Assembly (NCBI GenBank): GCA_946555465.1
Contig: CAMNST010000001.1
Span: 62,001 to 126,000, forward strand
From: an uncultured Clostridia bacterium
Lineage (GTDB): Bacteria; Bacillota; Clostridia; Oscillospirales; Acutalibacteraceae
Reading direction: 5' to 3'
DNA: 64,000 bases
Part shown: one piece after another, positions 17,927-26,720 of the stretch
Layout of the letters: every line of letters begins with the position of its first letter
Numbering within the stretch: the stretch's first letter is position 1
Position numbers and translations under genes: made by a program
The notes under the pieces: generated by a model
Databases searched by the model: none
What the model was told of the DNA's origin: nothing
The model's input: the letters and a program-made list of their open reading frames with translations, nothing else

Positions 17927-19286
17927 TCATATGGCTTTTTATTTTTTTATTTTCTTCTGCAGCATTTTTGCCAAACGTCAGAATATTGATATTGCTTGAC
18001 TGATGAGTATGTGTTGCAATTCTGTATGTTGCCTCAATAAATCCGAGAAGCAAAAAGAAAATCATCAGTTCTTTCGGGCTCTGCAGAGTAAATTCAAATA
18101 ACGACATTGTTAAAAATCCAAGCAGAGAAGAATTATATAATACGGCGTAACTTTTGAATACTTTGTTCTGATTTTTCATCATAACATAAATATTTCTTAC
18201 AATCACAGCAGTAATGACAGCAATGAATATTATGCCGAAAATTCCGCCTTCAACCAGCATTTCTATTAACAAATTATGAGCATGTGTTCTGTCTATTGCG
18301 TAATTATCTCTGAGCATTGTATGTACATTGTCTGTTCCTGCGCCATATCCTACCAGCGGTTTTTTGCCGAACATATCAAAACAACTTTTCCATATTTCAA
18401 ATCGTCTTTCGGTTGATTTTGCAAATGCCCCGGCAGATGAATTTTTATATCTCAAAAACAGACCGAATGGGTAGGCTGTAACAAGGATAAACACAAATGG
18501 TATAATTTTATTAAATACTTTTTTACTGCCTGTGCTTATAAGAATTACAATTATTGAAATTGCAACAGCAGCATAAGCACTTCTTGATGATGTGCTTATA
18601 ATTCCGCCGATTGCAAGCGCAAGGCAGATGCGGCTTATCTTTCTGTTTCGTGAGTGTTTAAAATAAACCGAGCCAAATGCACAGAAAGGTGTTGTAACAA
18701 CAAGATACGTTGCAAGAATAAGCGGGTTGTCAAAGGTTGAAGATGCCCTTGAACTGTATTTGTTATTAACGATTTCAACAGGAATTGCATCATAAATAAT
18801 ATCGTTGATATTATAATAGAAAGGATTCGGAAACGTAAAATTAAACCATTCAAATTGTTTTGTCAGATTATATGTTGCAATTTCAAGCAGTGCAATCAGA
18901 CCGATTATTCCTGCGGAAATATTAACAAGTGTTATTGCGTTTTTCAGTTTTTCTTTTGTGTTTACCGTATTTGCTATGTAAACATAAATCAGAAAACATC
19001 CCATCCATAGCAATCCTATAAGAGATGAAAGCAGATGGGTTTTGCTCCATATTCCGGATATGACCATATATCCCATATATATAAGAAATATTTTTCCGGT
19101 ATTTCCAAGCAGAGCCTTATTTCCGATTTTCTTCCAGTTTATTATAAAAACAATAAACCCTGCAAATAAAATAAAAGGGCTTAAATATTCCGGAAGAAGC
19201 GGAAACAAAAATATTACAGTCAGCAGCCAGTACCATTCAGGATTAGTCTGAAAGTGCTGCTTTAAGACTTTGATTTTTTCTGTCAT
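17922..19286 (-). CDS. O-antigen ligase-like (Wzy_C family) membrane protein
   Basis: Polytopic membrane protein of 454 residues with about ten to twelve hydrophobic segments. The family hallmark is the large outside loop followed by THAHNLLIEMLVEGGIFGI near residue 330. In Gram-positives such proteins polymerise or ligate surface polysaccharide or teichuronic-like polymers. GAGGT precedes the start. There are no glycosyltransferase genes next to it, so it is an orphan and its glycan substrate cannot be inferred. It ends on the bidirectional terminator it shares with the TetR gene. Confidence 0.85.
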   Translation of the reverse strand: MTEKIKVLKQHFQTNPEWYWLLTVIFLFPLLPEYLSPFILFAGFIVFIINWKKIGNKALLGNTGKIFLIYMGYMVISGIWSKTHLLSSLIGLLWMGCFLIYVYIANTVNTKEKLKNAITLVNISAGIIGLIALLEIATYNLTKQFEWFNFTFPNPFYYNINDIIYDAIPVEIVNNKYSSRASSTFDNPLILATYLVVTTPFCAFGSVYFKHSRNRKISRICLALAIGGIISTSSRSAYAAVAISIIVILISTGSKKVFNKIIPFVFILVTAYPFGLFLRYKNSSAGAFAKSTERRFEIWKSCFDMFGKKPLVGYGAGTDNVHTMLRDNYAIDRTHAHNLLIEMLVEGGIFGIIFIAVITAVIVRNIYVMMKNQNKVFKSYAVLYNSSLLGFLTMSLFEFTLQSPKELMIFFLLLGFIEATYRIATHTHQSSNINILTFGKNAAEENKKIKSHMI

Positions 19287-19472
19287 ATCATAACCTCAAA
19301 TGCAATATGCATTTTTACCATACATTATTATATAGAACAAGATTAGGGAAAACTATCATCATAATACTACATACTGTGCGTTTTTTCAAGTGTAAATAAA
19401 TTGGAAGCAATAATGTCTCTGCTGTCTGTTATGATTAAATTTACAGAAAATTAATACTATAATTAAATTTAG

Positions 19473-19501
19473 TTGAAAAGATTTTGTTAATATAGTATAA
19501 T
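19473..19501 (+). promoter_or_regulatory. promoter of the first parvulin gene
   Basis: TTGAAA and TATAAT are separated by 17 bases, 32 bases before the start codon. The rest of the 250-base gap between the divergent genes holds A/T-rich sequence in which I see nothing else. Confidence 0.75.
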
Positions 19502-19533
19502 CATATAGTATTTATATTTATAGGAGTGTCAAT

Positions 19534-21405
19534 ATGGACGAAAAAGATTTAATCCCCGAGGAAATTGAGAAAGATATTTCTGCGGACGAACAAACAGCCG
19601 AAACCCGGAATGATGCCGGTCTGAAAACAGATTCTGTTAATTATGAAAATAATGACAACTGGCAGTTTGAGGCAGAGGCACCTACTCTCAGTGATGATTT
19701 GTTTGACGGAAATGTGCCGCTTTCAGATAACAACTCAGATACTCAGAATTATTATTATAATCCTCAGCAGGAAACTCCGCAAAAAGATAATAACAGCGTT
19801 GTTATAAAAAAATCAGTGCTTATCGGCATTCCTGTCGGCATTATTGCTGCTGCTTTGGTTGCTGTTATTGTTTTTTTTGCAGTACGTTATTTTACAACGC
19901 CGAAGGCCGGTGAAAAGAATCTTAATCCTGCAGCAGTTATTATGACAGTTGATGATCAGAAAGTAAGCATGGGTATGTTTGAATATTATTATTCAAGTGT
20001 TACGAGTTATTATGAACAGTATGCTGCGTATGGTTATTATACGCTTGATACAACTGCTGATTATGCAACCCAGTATACAACCGATGATGACGGCAATGAA
20101 ATTTCATGGCAGGATTTCTTTAAAAATGAAGCACTTAAAGAAATCGAAAGCATAACAGCAAACTACAAACTCGGTCTGGATAATGATTTAACCGTTCTTG
20201 AGTCTCAGCAAAAGGCGATTGACGAACAGGTTGAAACACTTAAAACAAGTGCCTCCGAAGAGGGAATTTCTCTTGATGCATATATTGCCAAAAGTTTTGG
20301 CCCTCACTGTGATGAAAGCACAATCAGATTAATGCTTGAGCAGTATTATATTGCCGCGAATTACAAAGGTATGTTCACTGCTCAGACACAGATTACCGAT
20401 GAGGAAATCAATGCTTATTATTCTGAGCATAAATCTGATATTGACCAGATTAATTTCAGTTATATTGCAGTTCCTTATGACTCTTCATCGGATGAAACAA
20501 TTTCAAAATGCGATGCTTTGGTTAAGGAATATGAAAGTCAGATTACAGACAGAGATTCTCTTGTTGATTTGGTTCCTGTTGTTTATGCCGATTATATTGA
20601 GCAAGATAAGGTTTCAATGATGGATTCCGATTCTTCCATTTCGGAAGAGGATGCTGTTAAATCCGCAACTGAAAATTATATCAGCAGTCTGGATTATACG
20701 ATAACTGCATCTTCAAGTCCGTTTGATAAGGAAGTTACAGACTGGCTTTTCAGCGCAGACACCAAGATTGGTTCCGTAAATCACTATATCAATGCCGAAA
20801 GCGGTTATGCATATATCATTCTTAAAACAGAAGATACTTCTCTTGACGAGAGTGAGACTTATGCTGTAAGGCATATTCTTGTAACTCCTGAAAGCGACAG
20901 CGAAGACGCGGCATCGGAAACCGGTGAAGTTACTTATACAGACGAGCAGTGGAAGGCTGCTAAAGATAAAACAGACGAAATTCTTGATGAATATAACAAC
21001 GGCAGCAAAGATGAGTATGCGTTTGCTCTTCTCGCTGAAAAATATTCGGCAGATACCGGTTCAACTTCAGCAGGTTCAAGCGGTATGTTCGGCGGTCTTT
21101 ACGAGGGTACGGCTTTAGGAACAATGGTTCCTCAGTTTGAAGGCTGGGCAACGGATGATGCCCGCAAATACGGCGATGTTGAAATTGTTCAATCTGATTA
21201 TGGTTATCATATTATGTTCTTTGTAAATGATTGTTCAAGTTACAAGGCCAATATAATTTCAGAAGTTCGCGATGTAAAAATCGAAGAAAAAATTGACTCC
21301 TATGAAAAAGAAACAAAAGATAAAAATATAGATAAAGCAATAGAATTATTCAAAGAATTTAAAAAAGAACAGTCTGCAAACACCACGAATAAATCTGCTG
21401 AATAA
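19534..21405 (+). CDS. membrane-anchored peptidyl-prolyl isomerase, PrsA/SurA type (1)
   Basis: Predicted extracytoplasmic folding catalyst of 623 residues. The acidic N-terminal ~85 residues are cytoplasmic, followed by one membrane segment (VLIGIPVGIIAAALVAVIVFF, about residues 92-112). A SurA_N-like helical region comes next, and the parvulin domain begins at YAVRHILVTPES (about 450) and ends at QSDYGYHIMFF. It lacks the lipobox of typical PrsA and is held by the membrane helix instead. The parvulin domain has a 60-residue acidic insertion after the HILV strand. A paralogue of similar length and order follows immediately. Confidence 0.88.
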   Translation: MDEKDLIPEEIEKDISADEQTAETRNDAGLKTDSVNYENNDNWQFEAEAPTLSDDLFDGNVPLSDNNSDTQNYYYNPQQETPQKDNNSVVIKKSVLIGIPVGIIAAALVAVIVFFAVRYFTTPKAGEKNLNPAAVIMTVDDQKVSMGMFEYYYSSVTSYYEQYAAYGYYTLDTTADYATQYTTDDDGNEISWQDFFKNEALKEIESITANYKLGLDNDLTVLESQQKAIDEQVETLKTSASEEGISLDAYIAKSFGPHCDESTIRLMLEQYYIAANYKGMFTAQTQITDEEINAYYSEHKSDIDQINFSYIAVPYDSSSDETISKCDALVKEYESQITDRDSLVDLVPVVYADYIEQDKVSMMDSDSSISEEDAVKSATENYISSLDYTITASSSPFDKEVTDWLFSADTKIGSVNHYINAESGYAYIILKTEDTSLDESETYAVRHILVTPESDSEDAASETGEVTYTDEQWKAAKDKTDEILDEYNNGSKDEYAFALLAEKYSADTGSTSAGSSGMFGGLYEGTALGTMVPQFEGWATDDARKYGDVEIVQSDYGYHIMFFVNDCSSYKANIISEVRDVKIEEKIDSYEKETKDKNIDKAIELFKEFKKEQSANTTNKSAE

Positions 21406-21496
21406 TATTGTATAAAAATAACTCTTGTAATATTTGACATAATAGTGTAGAATATTCATTGTATTATAACTATTTTTAATTTAGAGGATGAAAAAA

Positions 21497-23368
21497 ATGG
21501 CAAAGAAACAATTTGATGACGACTTGCTCACCGGCAGCAGTATTAAAGGTGCTGATGACAAAAAAGCGAGCAAGGAACAGAAAAAAGCATTAAAAGCAAA
21601 AAAAGTTAAAGAGAAGAATGATGCCAAAAGAGCAGAAATCAAAAAAGAAATGGATGCTCTTAAGGAAAAGAAATCTTCAACTGATAATGCAGCAGAAATT
21701 GAAGCACTTGACAAAAAGATTAAGGCTCTTTCCGCTAAGTATTCTGCTGTAGGCAGTGATGCAGGTGTAAGCATTGCCCCGAGAACAAAGAAAATTATCA
21801 CTTCTGTAATTTGCGTTGTTCTTGTTGTGGCACTTCTTGTTACATACGTTGCAACGGGTGCCGTAAGAAAAGGTTTTGTTTCTTCACTCAATCTTCCTGC
21901 TAAGTGCTTTACAGGTTTAACCGTTACAAATGGTGAGCAAAAAGCGAAAGTTAAGGTTGCAACATATAATTTCTATTTTGCATCTCAGTATAATACTCTT
22001 AAAAACACCAAGAGCCAGTACGAACAGTATGGTCTTGACGCAAAAGAAATGGGCTTGGATGTTGATTTTGAAAAGCCTCTTTCAAAGCAGACTTATACAG
22101 ACAGTGAAACGAATGAAACAATGACATGGGCAGAACATATGCATGATCTTACTGTGGATGCTATTGAAAACACATACACTTATTATCTTGCCGCTGTTGC
22201 TGCTAATGATGGTGAAGAACCTGAAATTACAGAAGATCAGAAAACTGAACTTGAAGAAACTGTCACATCATATACCGAAACTGCAAACAAAAACGGTTAT
22301 ACCCTCAGCGGTTATCTTACACTTGCAATGGGAAATGGTGTAACAGAAGAAGTTTTCAGAACAGAAAGCACCCGTCAGTATATCGCGTCAAACTATCAGA
22401 GCGACCTCAGCAGCGGTCTCGGCGGTGCTGAATATACCGATGAACAGATTAATGCATACAAAGATGAACATCTTGCTGAACTTCAGACAGTTGATTTGAA
22501 AGTCTTTGAATGTGAAAGTGAAGACGATGCGGTTGCATTTAAAAATGCGCTTAATGATGATGGTTCAAACTTTGCTGAACTCTGCACGGAATATGCAACA
22601 ACAGATTTTAATAAGAGAGCATATGCTGACGAAAGTTATTCAACTGAAATCGGTGTAACAAGAGCAACCCTTCAGAATAAAGGTTATGCAATTTCAAGTG
22701 CTGCCGAACATACTCATGAAGAAGGCGAAGAGCATTCTGAAGATGAAGAACTTGAATATCCGGGTCTTGACTGGGTATTCAGCACCGACAGACAGGCCGG
22801 CGATGTTTATCAGTACAGCACATCAGTTGTTTACGTTATAAATCCTGTTTCTCTTACTGACAGAAAAACAGTTAATGTTCGTCACATTCTCATTAGTCCT
22901 ATTACAGATGAAGACGATACAACCGCTGCTACAGATGCAACAGAAGAACAGTGGACAACTGCTCACGAAACCGCAACAAAAATTCTTGCAGAATGGTCAG
23001 AGGGTGAAAAGACTGCTGATTCATTCGGCAAACTTGCAACGCAGTACACTGCTGATACAGGTTCTGCATCAACAGGCGGACTTTATGAAAATGTAATTAC
23101 CGGTCAGATGGTTAATCCTTTCTCTGTTTGGTGTTTTGATGCTTCAAGAAATGCCGGTGATACAGCCATTGTAAGATCTGATTTCGGTTATCACATTATG
23201 TACTTTGTCGGCGAAAATGATCAGACTGTATGGCAGTATTCAGCCCAGCAGGCACTTGCTTCAACCGACGGAACTGCCGCTATTGAAGATCTTGAAGAGG
23301 AATATACCGTAAAAGAAAACTGGTTTGGTTCACGCTACTTTGAAAAAGACGTTGATATCGACAGTTAA
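21497..23368 (+). CDS. membrane-anchored peptidyl-prolyl isomerase, PrsA/SurA type (2)
   Basis: Paralogue of the preceding gene (623 residues). The cytoplasmic N-terminus differs: it is very lysine-rich and probably coiled coil (residues 15-80, KEQKKALKAKKVKEKND...). A membrane segment IITSVICVVLVVALLVTYVA follows, then a large outer part with the parvulin domain from VRHILISPITDED to RSDFGYHIMYFVGE. The start is the ATG 9 bases after AGAGG; another ATG three codons upstream touches that site. A His/Glu-rich loop (HTHEEGEEHSEDEE, about residue 410) could bind metal. A terminator follows. Confidence 0.88.
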   Translation: MAKKQFDDDLLTGSSIKGADDKKASKEQKKALKAKKVKEKNDAKRAEIKKEMDALKEKKSSTDNAAEIEALDKKIKALSAKYSAVGSDAGVSIAPRTKKIITSVICVVLVVALLVTYVATGAVRKGFVSSLNLPAKCFTGLTVTNGEQKAKVKVATYNFYFASQYNTLKNTKSQYEQYGLDAKEMGLDVDFEKPLSKQTYTDSETNETMTWAEHMHDLTVDAIENTYTYYLAAVAANDGEEPEITEDQKTELEETVTSYTETANKNGYTLSGYLTLAMGNGVTEEVFRTESTRQYIASNYQSDLSSGLGGAEYTDEQINAYKDEHLAELQTVDLKVFECESEDDAVAFKNALNDDGSNFAELCTEYATTDFNKRAYADESYSTEIGVTRATLQNKGYAISSAAEHTHEEGEEHSEDEELEYPGLDWVFSTDRQAGDVYQYSTSVVYVINPVSLTDRKTVNVRHILISPITDEDDTTAATDATEEQWTTAHETATKILAEWSEGEKTADSFGKLATQYTADTGSASTGGLYENVITGQMVNPFSVWCFDASRNAGDTAIVRSDFGYHIMYFVGENDQTVWQYSAQQALASTDGTAAIEDLEEEYTVKENWFGSRYFEKDVDIDS

Positions 23369-23381
23369 TTATTGATAAAAT

Positions 23382-23418
23382 AAAAGAGGGTGTAGAATAA
23401 CTACAACCTCTTTTGTTC
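23382..23418 (+). terminator. terminator after the second parvulin gene
   Basis: AAAAGAGG and TGTAG pair with CTACA and CCTCTTTT with one mismatch between them, around the loop AATAA. The downstream arm ends in Ts. Confidence 0.85.
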
Positions 23419-23443
23419 TTTAAATTTTAAGATGGGGGATAGT

Positions 23444-23692
23444 ATGACTAAAAAATCGGATGTTCAAAAACTGACTGATGAAATATCGCGTCTTATGGCA
23501 GCGCTTGAAGATGTTAATTTTGATTGTCAGCGGCTTGAAATAATCAATTCAAATCTTGATTTTCAACTAAAATCGGTAAGCCGTGAATTAAAACAAAATA
23601 TAGTTGTACTCGAAGCCCTTGAAGAAGAGAATAAAAGGCTTAAAGAACAGTTGGCTGAATTAAATTCCAAAAACAGCCATCAGTCAACCTGA
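23444..23692 (+). CDS. small coiled-coil protein of unknown function
   Basis: 82 residues, almost wholly helical heptads (KKSDVQKLTDEISRLMAAL... to EEENKRLKEQLAELNSK), with no membrane segment and one cysteine. The start is the ATG 4 bases after GGGGGA; an ATG inside that G-run lacks its own site. It lies behind the terminator of the parvulin gene and overlaps the end of the convergent sigK by 13 bases. It resembles short structural or division-type coiled coils, but I do not recognise a family. Confidence 0.65.
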   Translation: MTKKSDVQKLTDEISRLMAALEDVNFDCQRLEIINSNLDFQLKSVSRELKQNIVVLEALEEENKRLKEQLAELNSKNSHQST

Positions 23693-24369
23693 CGTTTTAT
23701 TTCGTTTAAAACCTTTTTTTCAATTCTTGAAACATAACTTCTACTGATATTTAACCTCTGCGCAACCTCGCGTTGTGTCAGGGGTTTTTTATTGTCAAGA
23801 CCATATCTCAGAATTATTATTTCTTTCTCTCTTTCATTAGGCATATTTTTTATGATTTCAGAAACTTTCTCCCATCGAATTTTCACTTCCAAATCCTCTG
23901 CCATATCAACATCGCTGCTTATTGTGTCTTCAATGGTTAATGGATTTCCGTCTTTATCAACCTCAAGTGTGTCGCCGAGATAAACGTCATTAGCCATTTT
24001 TCTGTTTGCCCTGAAATGCATCAGTATTTCGTTTTCAATGCATCTCGAGGCATATGTTGCAAGTCTTGTGCCTTTATCGGGTTTAAAAGAATCTATTGCT
24101 TTTATAAGTCCTATTGTGCCGATATTTATCAAATCTTCGGTGTCATTTGTTTTTGAATAGTACTTTTTTACAATATGGCTTACAAGTCTCAAATTCCTTT
24201 CAATTAAAATTCCTCTGGCATTCTTGTCTCCCTGTTCTTTTTTCTCAAGCATTTCCGCTTCTTCTTTTGATGAAAGCGGTTTCGGAAAACTTGATGTATT
24301 CTGAATATGCAGAATAAAATAGAGCAGATGAGCGCTGATTGCCGACAGCAAAGCACTGAACATTTTCAT
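23680..24369 (-). CDS. sigK: RNA polymerase sporulation sigma factor K (with pro-sequence)
   Basis: Late mother-cell sigma factor, about 229 residues. The first ~20 residues (MFSALLSAISAHLLYFILHI) are hydrophobic, like the membrane-binding pro-sequence that SpoIVFB removes in Bacillus. Then come the SigK-typical FPKPLSSKEEAEML, region 2 (TEDLINIGTIGLIKAIDSFK, RLATYASRCIENEILMHFR) and the region 4 helix-turn-helix TQREVAQRLNISRSYVSRIEKK. The frame is intact, so no skin-type insertion splits it. The start could be GTG 24372, ATG 24369 or ATG 24363; the ribosome binding site is weak for all three. Confidence 0.94.
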   Translation of the reverse strand: MKMFSALLSAISAHLLYFILHIQNTSSFPKPLSSKEEAEMLEKKEQGDKNARGILIERNLRLVSHIVKKYYSKTNDTEDLINIGTIGLIKAIDSFKPDKGTRLATYASRCIENEILMHFRANRKMANDVYLGDTLEVDKDGNPLTIEDTISSDVDMAEDLEVKIRWEKVSEIIKNMPNEREKEIIILRYGLDNKKPLTQREVAQRLNISRSYVSRIEKKVLNEIKRQVD

Positions 24370-24507
24370 CACCGCTATATTAATATGCTCAACATTTTTG
24401 TGTAATACTTTCCCTGTTGTTTTTTTATAAAAATTTGTGTTGCAAAACAGATTGTTTTAACTTAAAATGAAAACTGTAATGATAATGCTGCAAAGCAGGT
24501 GATAATG

Positions 24508-25422
24508 ATGATTGAAACTGTGATTAAATGGCTTTCTGATAATACTGATTTCAGAATATCGGGTTATTTTGAATTGGGCAGAGGTGCAAGCGGTGTTGTT
24601 TATAAAGTCGTTTTAGAAAATGAACCTTACGTGGCTGCTGTTAAAATAAGTAAATTTCCGAATCTGTTAAAAAAAGAATACCTGCAGATTAAATATATTA
24701 ACGACAGAATTGACTGCAAACTTCCTGAAATATATGATTTTTATGAAATGAATGATAATCTTTCATTTATGCTTATGGAGTATTTTGACGGTATTAGTGC
24801 AGATAAAATTAAATTCCGCCGGGTCAAAAGAAAAAATAAAAAACTTGCTGAGCAGATAACGGATAATCTTCTGAAACTTCATAGTGTACATAATTGCAAA
24901 TTTGGGCCTGTTGATCACGCGGTTTATGATTCATGGTATGATTATTATTCTGAATTTGCAAAAGAAATATATGACTTTGCAAAACAGGCTTATAATGACG
25001 GAAAAATAAAGAAAAAAGTTTTTTGTGCAGTTGAGGCTTCCTATTTGAAACTTGATAAAATTCTTTGCGGCAGTACGGGAGAACCTACACTTATTCATGG
25101 TGATTACTGGCTCCCGAATTTTATTGTAAATGATGATACTTATGATTTTATGGGCTGCATTGATTCATTCAATATAATGTGGGCCGAACCTGAGTATGAA
25201 CTTTTTACCCTTACTGTCGGCAGACTCTCGGAAAAATTAAATTTGTATAAAATATATAAATGCAAAATCTCACCTACAGAACTTTGTGATCTGAAAAGTG
25301 AAATGTATGCACTGTATAATGAACTTTTGTGGCATAAAAATTTAGGCTTATTTAATAATAATTACCTAATGTTTCGTTCAAAAAGATTGCTAAAACAGAT
25401 GAAAGTGAATGGATTGCTATGA
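24508..25422 (+). CDS. APH-fold phosphotransferase (1 of tandem pair)
   Basis: Kinase of the aminoglycoside/choline kinase superfamily, 304 residues. The N-lobe has GRGASGVVYKV (glycine loop) and AAVKISKF (lysine). The catalytic loop is LIHGDYWLPNFIV (His-Gly-Asp...Asn). The usual metal-binding IDxE is replaced by IDSFN. The start is the ATG 6 bases after AGGTGA; two upstream in-frame starts overlap that site. It overlaps the next, related gene by 4 bases (ATGA). The substrate is unknown: sugars, aminoglycosides or choline-like alcohols are all possible, and no drug-resistance claim is warranted. Confidence 0.82.
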   Translation: MIETVIKWLSDNTDFRISGYFELGRGASGVVYKVVLENEPYVAAVKISKFPNLLKKEYLQIKYINDRIDCKLPEIYDFYEMNDNLSFMLMEYFDGISADKIKFRRVKRKNKKLAEQITDNLLKLHSVHNCKFGPVDHAVYDSWYDYYSEFAKEIYDFAKQAYNDGKIKKKVFCAVEASYLKLDKILCGSTGEPTLIHGDYWLPNFIVNDDTYDFMGCIDSFNIMWAEPEYELFTLTVGRLSEKLNLYKIYKCKISPTELCDLKSEMYALYNELLWHKNLGLFNNNYLMFRSKRLLKQMKVNGLL

Positions 25423-26369
25423 AAAAGCGAGAAAAGAAAAAATATAATGTTGCCGCTGTTATGAAATATGCTGAAAATGTTTTAGCATGTCACTATAATT
25501 GTTTCGTGAAAAAAATCAATTATGTCGGCGGTGGTTATTTCGGATATGTTTATTATGCTGAGATTGATAAATACCCGTACAGACTTATTATGAAAGCATG
25601 TCTTTCTCCCGGAATGCATATAAATGAATCACGTGATTTGTCATTGCTTAGAAATGACTGCCCTGTTCCTGTACCTGAAGTCTATTTTACATATGATGAA
25701 ACAGACGAAATACCGGTTGATTTTATATGTATGGAATTTATGCAGGGAAGAGATGTTCTGTCACTTTTTTCACCGATAAAACTTGCTTTTACTTCCTCGG
25801 CAAAAAAGCAAAGGTTTGCAGATACTGTTATTGACGCTATGGGTGTATGGCACGATAAAACAAATGACAAATTCGGTACTACCGATAATGCGGTGTATAA
25901 CAACTGGTTTGACTATTATAAACCATTTGCAGAAGATATTCTTGAAACTGCTGAGTTGAATAAAACATTATTTTCGCAAGATGTTATTGATGTTATGGTA
26001 AATGCATGGAACAACTTTGATGTAATTTTTTCTGAACCTATTGAAAAACCTGCTCTTGTTCATGGGGATCTTAATGTTGTAAACATAATGAGTGATTCCG
26101 ATTTAAATGTAACCGCTTTTATTGATCCTCTTGAAAGCAAATGGGCAGATAAAGAATTTGATTTGTTTCAGTTAAGAAATTTTACAGGTGATAAATTCAA
26201 TCTGTATGAAACATATAAAAAGAAATTTCCTGTTTCAAAAATGGTTGATTCGAAATGTGCATTTTATGGCTTATTCAATGAGGCTTATTGCAGTATATTG
26301 GCAGATATAAAGATGAATAAATTCAATATTTATGTAAAATGGATGCAAAAGGAACTTCAAAAATTATAA
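25419..26369 (+). CDS. APH-fold phosphotransferase (2 of tandem pair)
   Basis: 316 residues and clearly related to the upstream gene: shared layout GGGYFGYVYYAEI glycine loop, ICMEFMQGRDVLSLF hinge, then LVHGDLNVVNIMSDS catalytic loop and FIDPLESKWADKEFDLF. Here the metal-binding segment is IDPLES, close to the standard form. The two genes are translationally coupled, so they are probably a duplication that diverged, and the products may act together. The strong terminator after it ends the unit. Confidence 0.82.
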   Translation: MKKREKKKYNVAAVMKYAENVLACHYNCFVKKINYVGGGYFGYVYYAEIDKYPYRLIMKACLSPGMHINESRDLSLLRNDCPVPVPEVYFTYDETDEIPVDFICMEFMQGRDVLSLFSPIKLAFTSSAKKQRFADTVIDAMGVWHDKTNDKFGTTDNAVYNNWFDYYKPFAEDILETAELNKTLFSQDVIDVMVNAWNNFDVIFSEPIEKPALVHGDLNVVNIMSDSDLNVTAFIDPLESKWADKEFDLFQLRNFTGDKFNLYETYKKKFPVSKMVDSKCAFYGLFNEAYCSILADIKMNKFNIYVKWMQKELQKL

Positions 26370-26373
26370 AAAT

Positions 26374-26420
26374 AAACAAAAAATTCCACCAGGACTGAAT
26401 TCCGGCGGAATTTTTTGTTT
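26374..26420 (+). terminator. terminator between the kinase pair and the DUF378 gene
   Basis: AAACAAAAAATTCC pairs perfectly with GGAATTTTTTGTTT over 14 bp around a 19-nt loop. A- and T-runs on both sides make it usable in both directions for the convergent genes. Confidence 0.88.
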
Positions 26421-26432
26421 GCGGTAATCAAT

Positions 26433-26639
26433 TTAGTTTTCGGCAGTTTTGCCGTTAAAGAGAAGACTGATGCACCAAATAGCAGCAAGACCGACAAGGC
26501 TGTAAATTATTCTTGAAAATACAGCGTCCTGTCCTCCGCATATCCATGCAACTAAATCGAATTGGAATAATCCGATAAGTCCCCAGTTTATTCCTCCGAT
26601 AATTGAAAGAATAAGTGCTATGTTATTTACTATTTTCAT
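26433..26639 (-). CDS. DUF378 small membrane protein
   Basis: 68 residues with two membrane segments. The family pattern is seen as IALILSIIGGINWGLIGLFQFDLVAWICGG followed by RIIYSLVGLAAIW. DUF378 proteins are widespread and of unknown function. It stands alone between the kinase pair and manA; manA upstream is also on the minus strand but 80 bases away. Confidence 0.88.
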   Translation of the reverse strand: MKIVNNIALILSIIGGINWGLIGLFQFDLVAWICGGQDAVFSRIIYSLVGLAAIWCISLLFNGKTAEN

Positions 26640-26720
26640 TTCTTATCACTCCATAAAATAAAGTCATAGTTATTATGGCACAAGACACAACTTTTATTCA
26701 TAAAGTGAAGATTTTTTATT

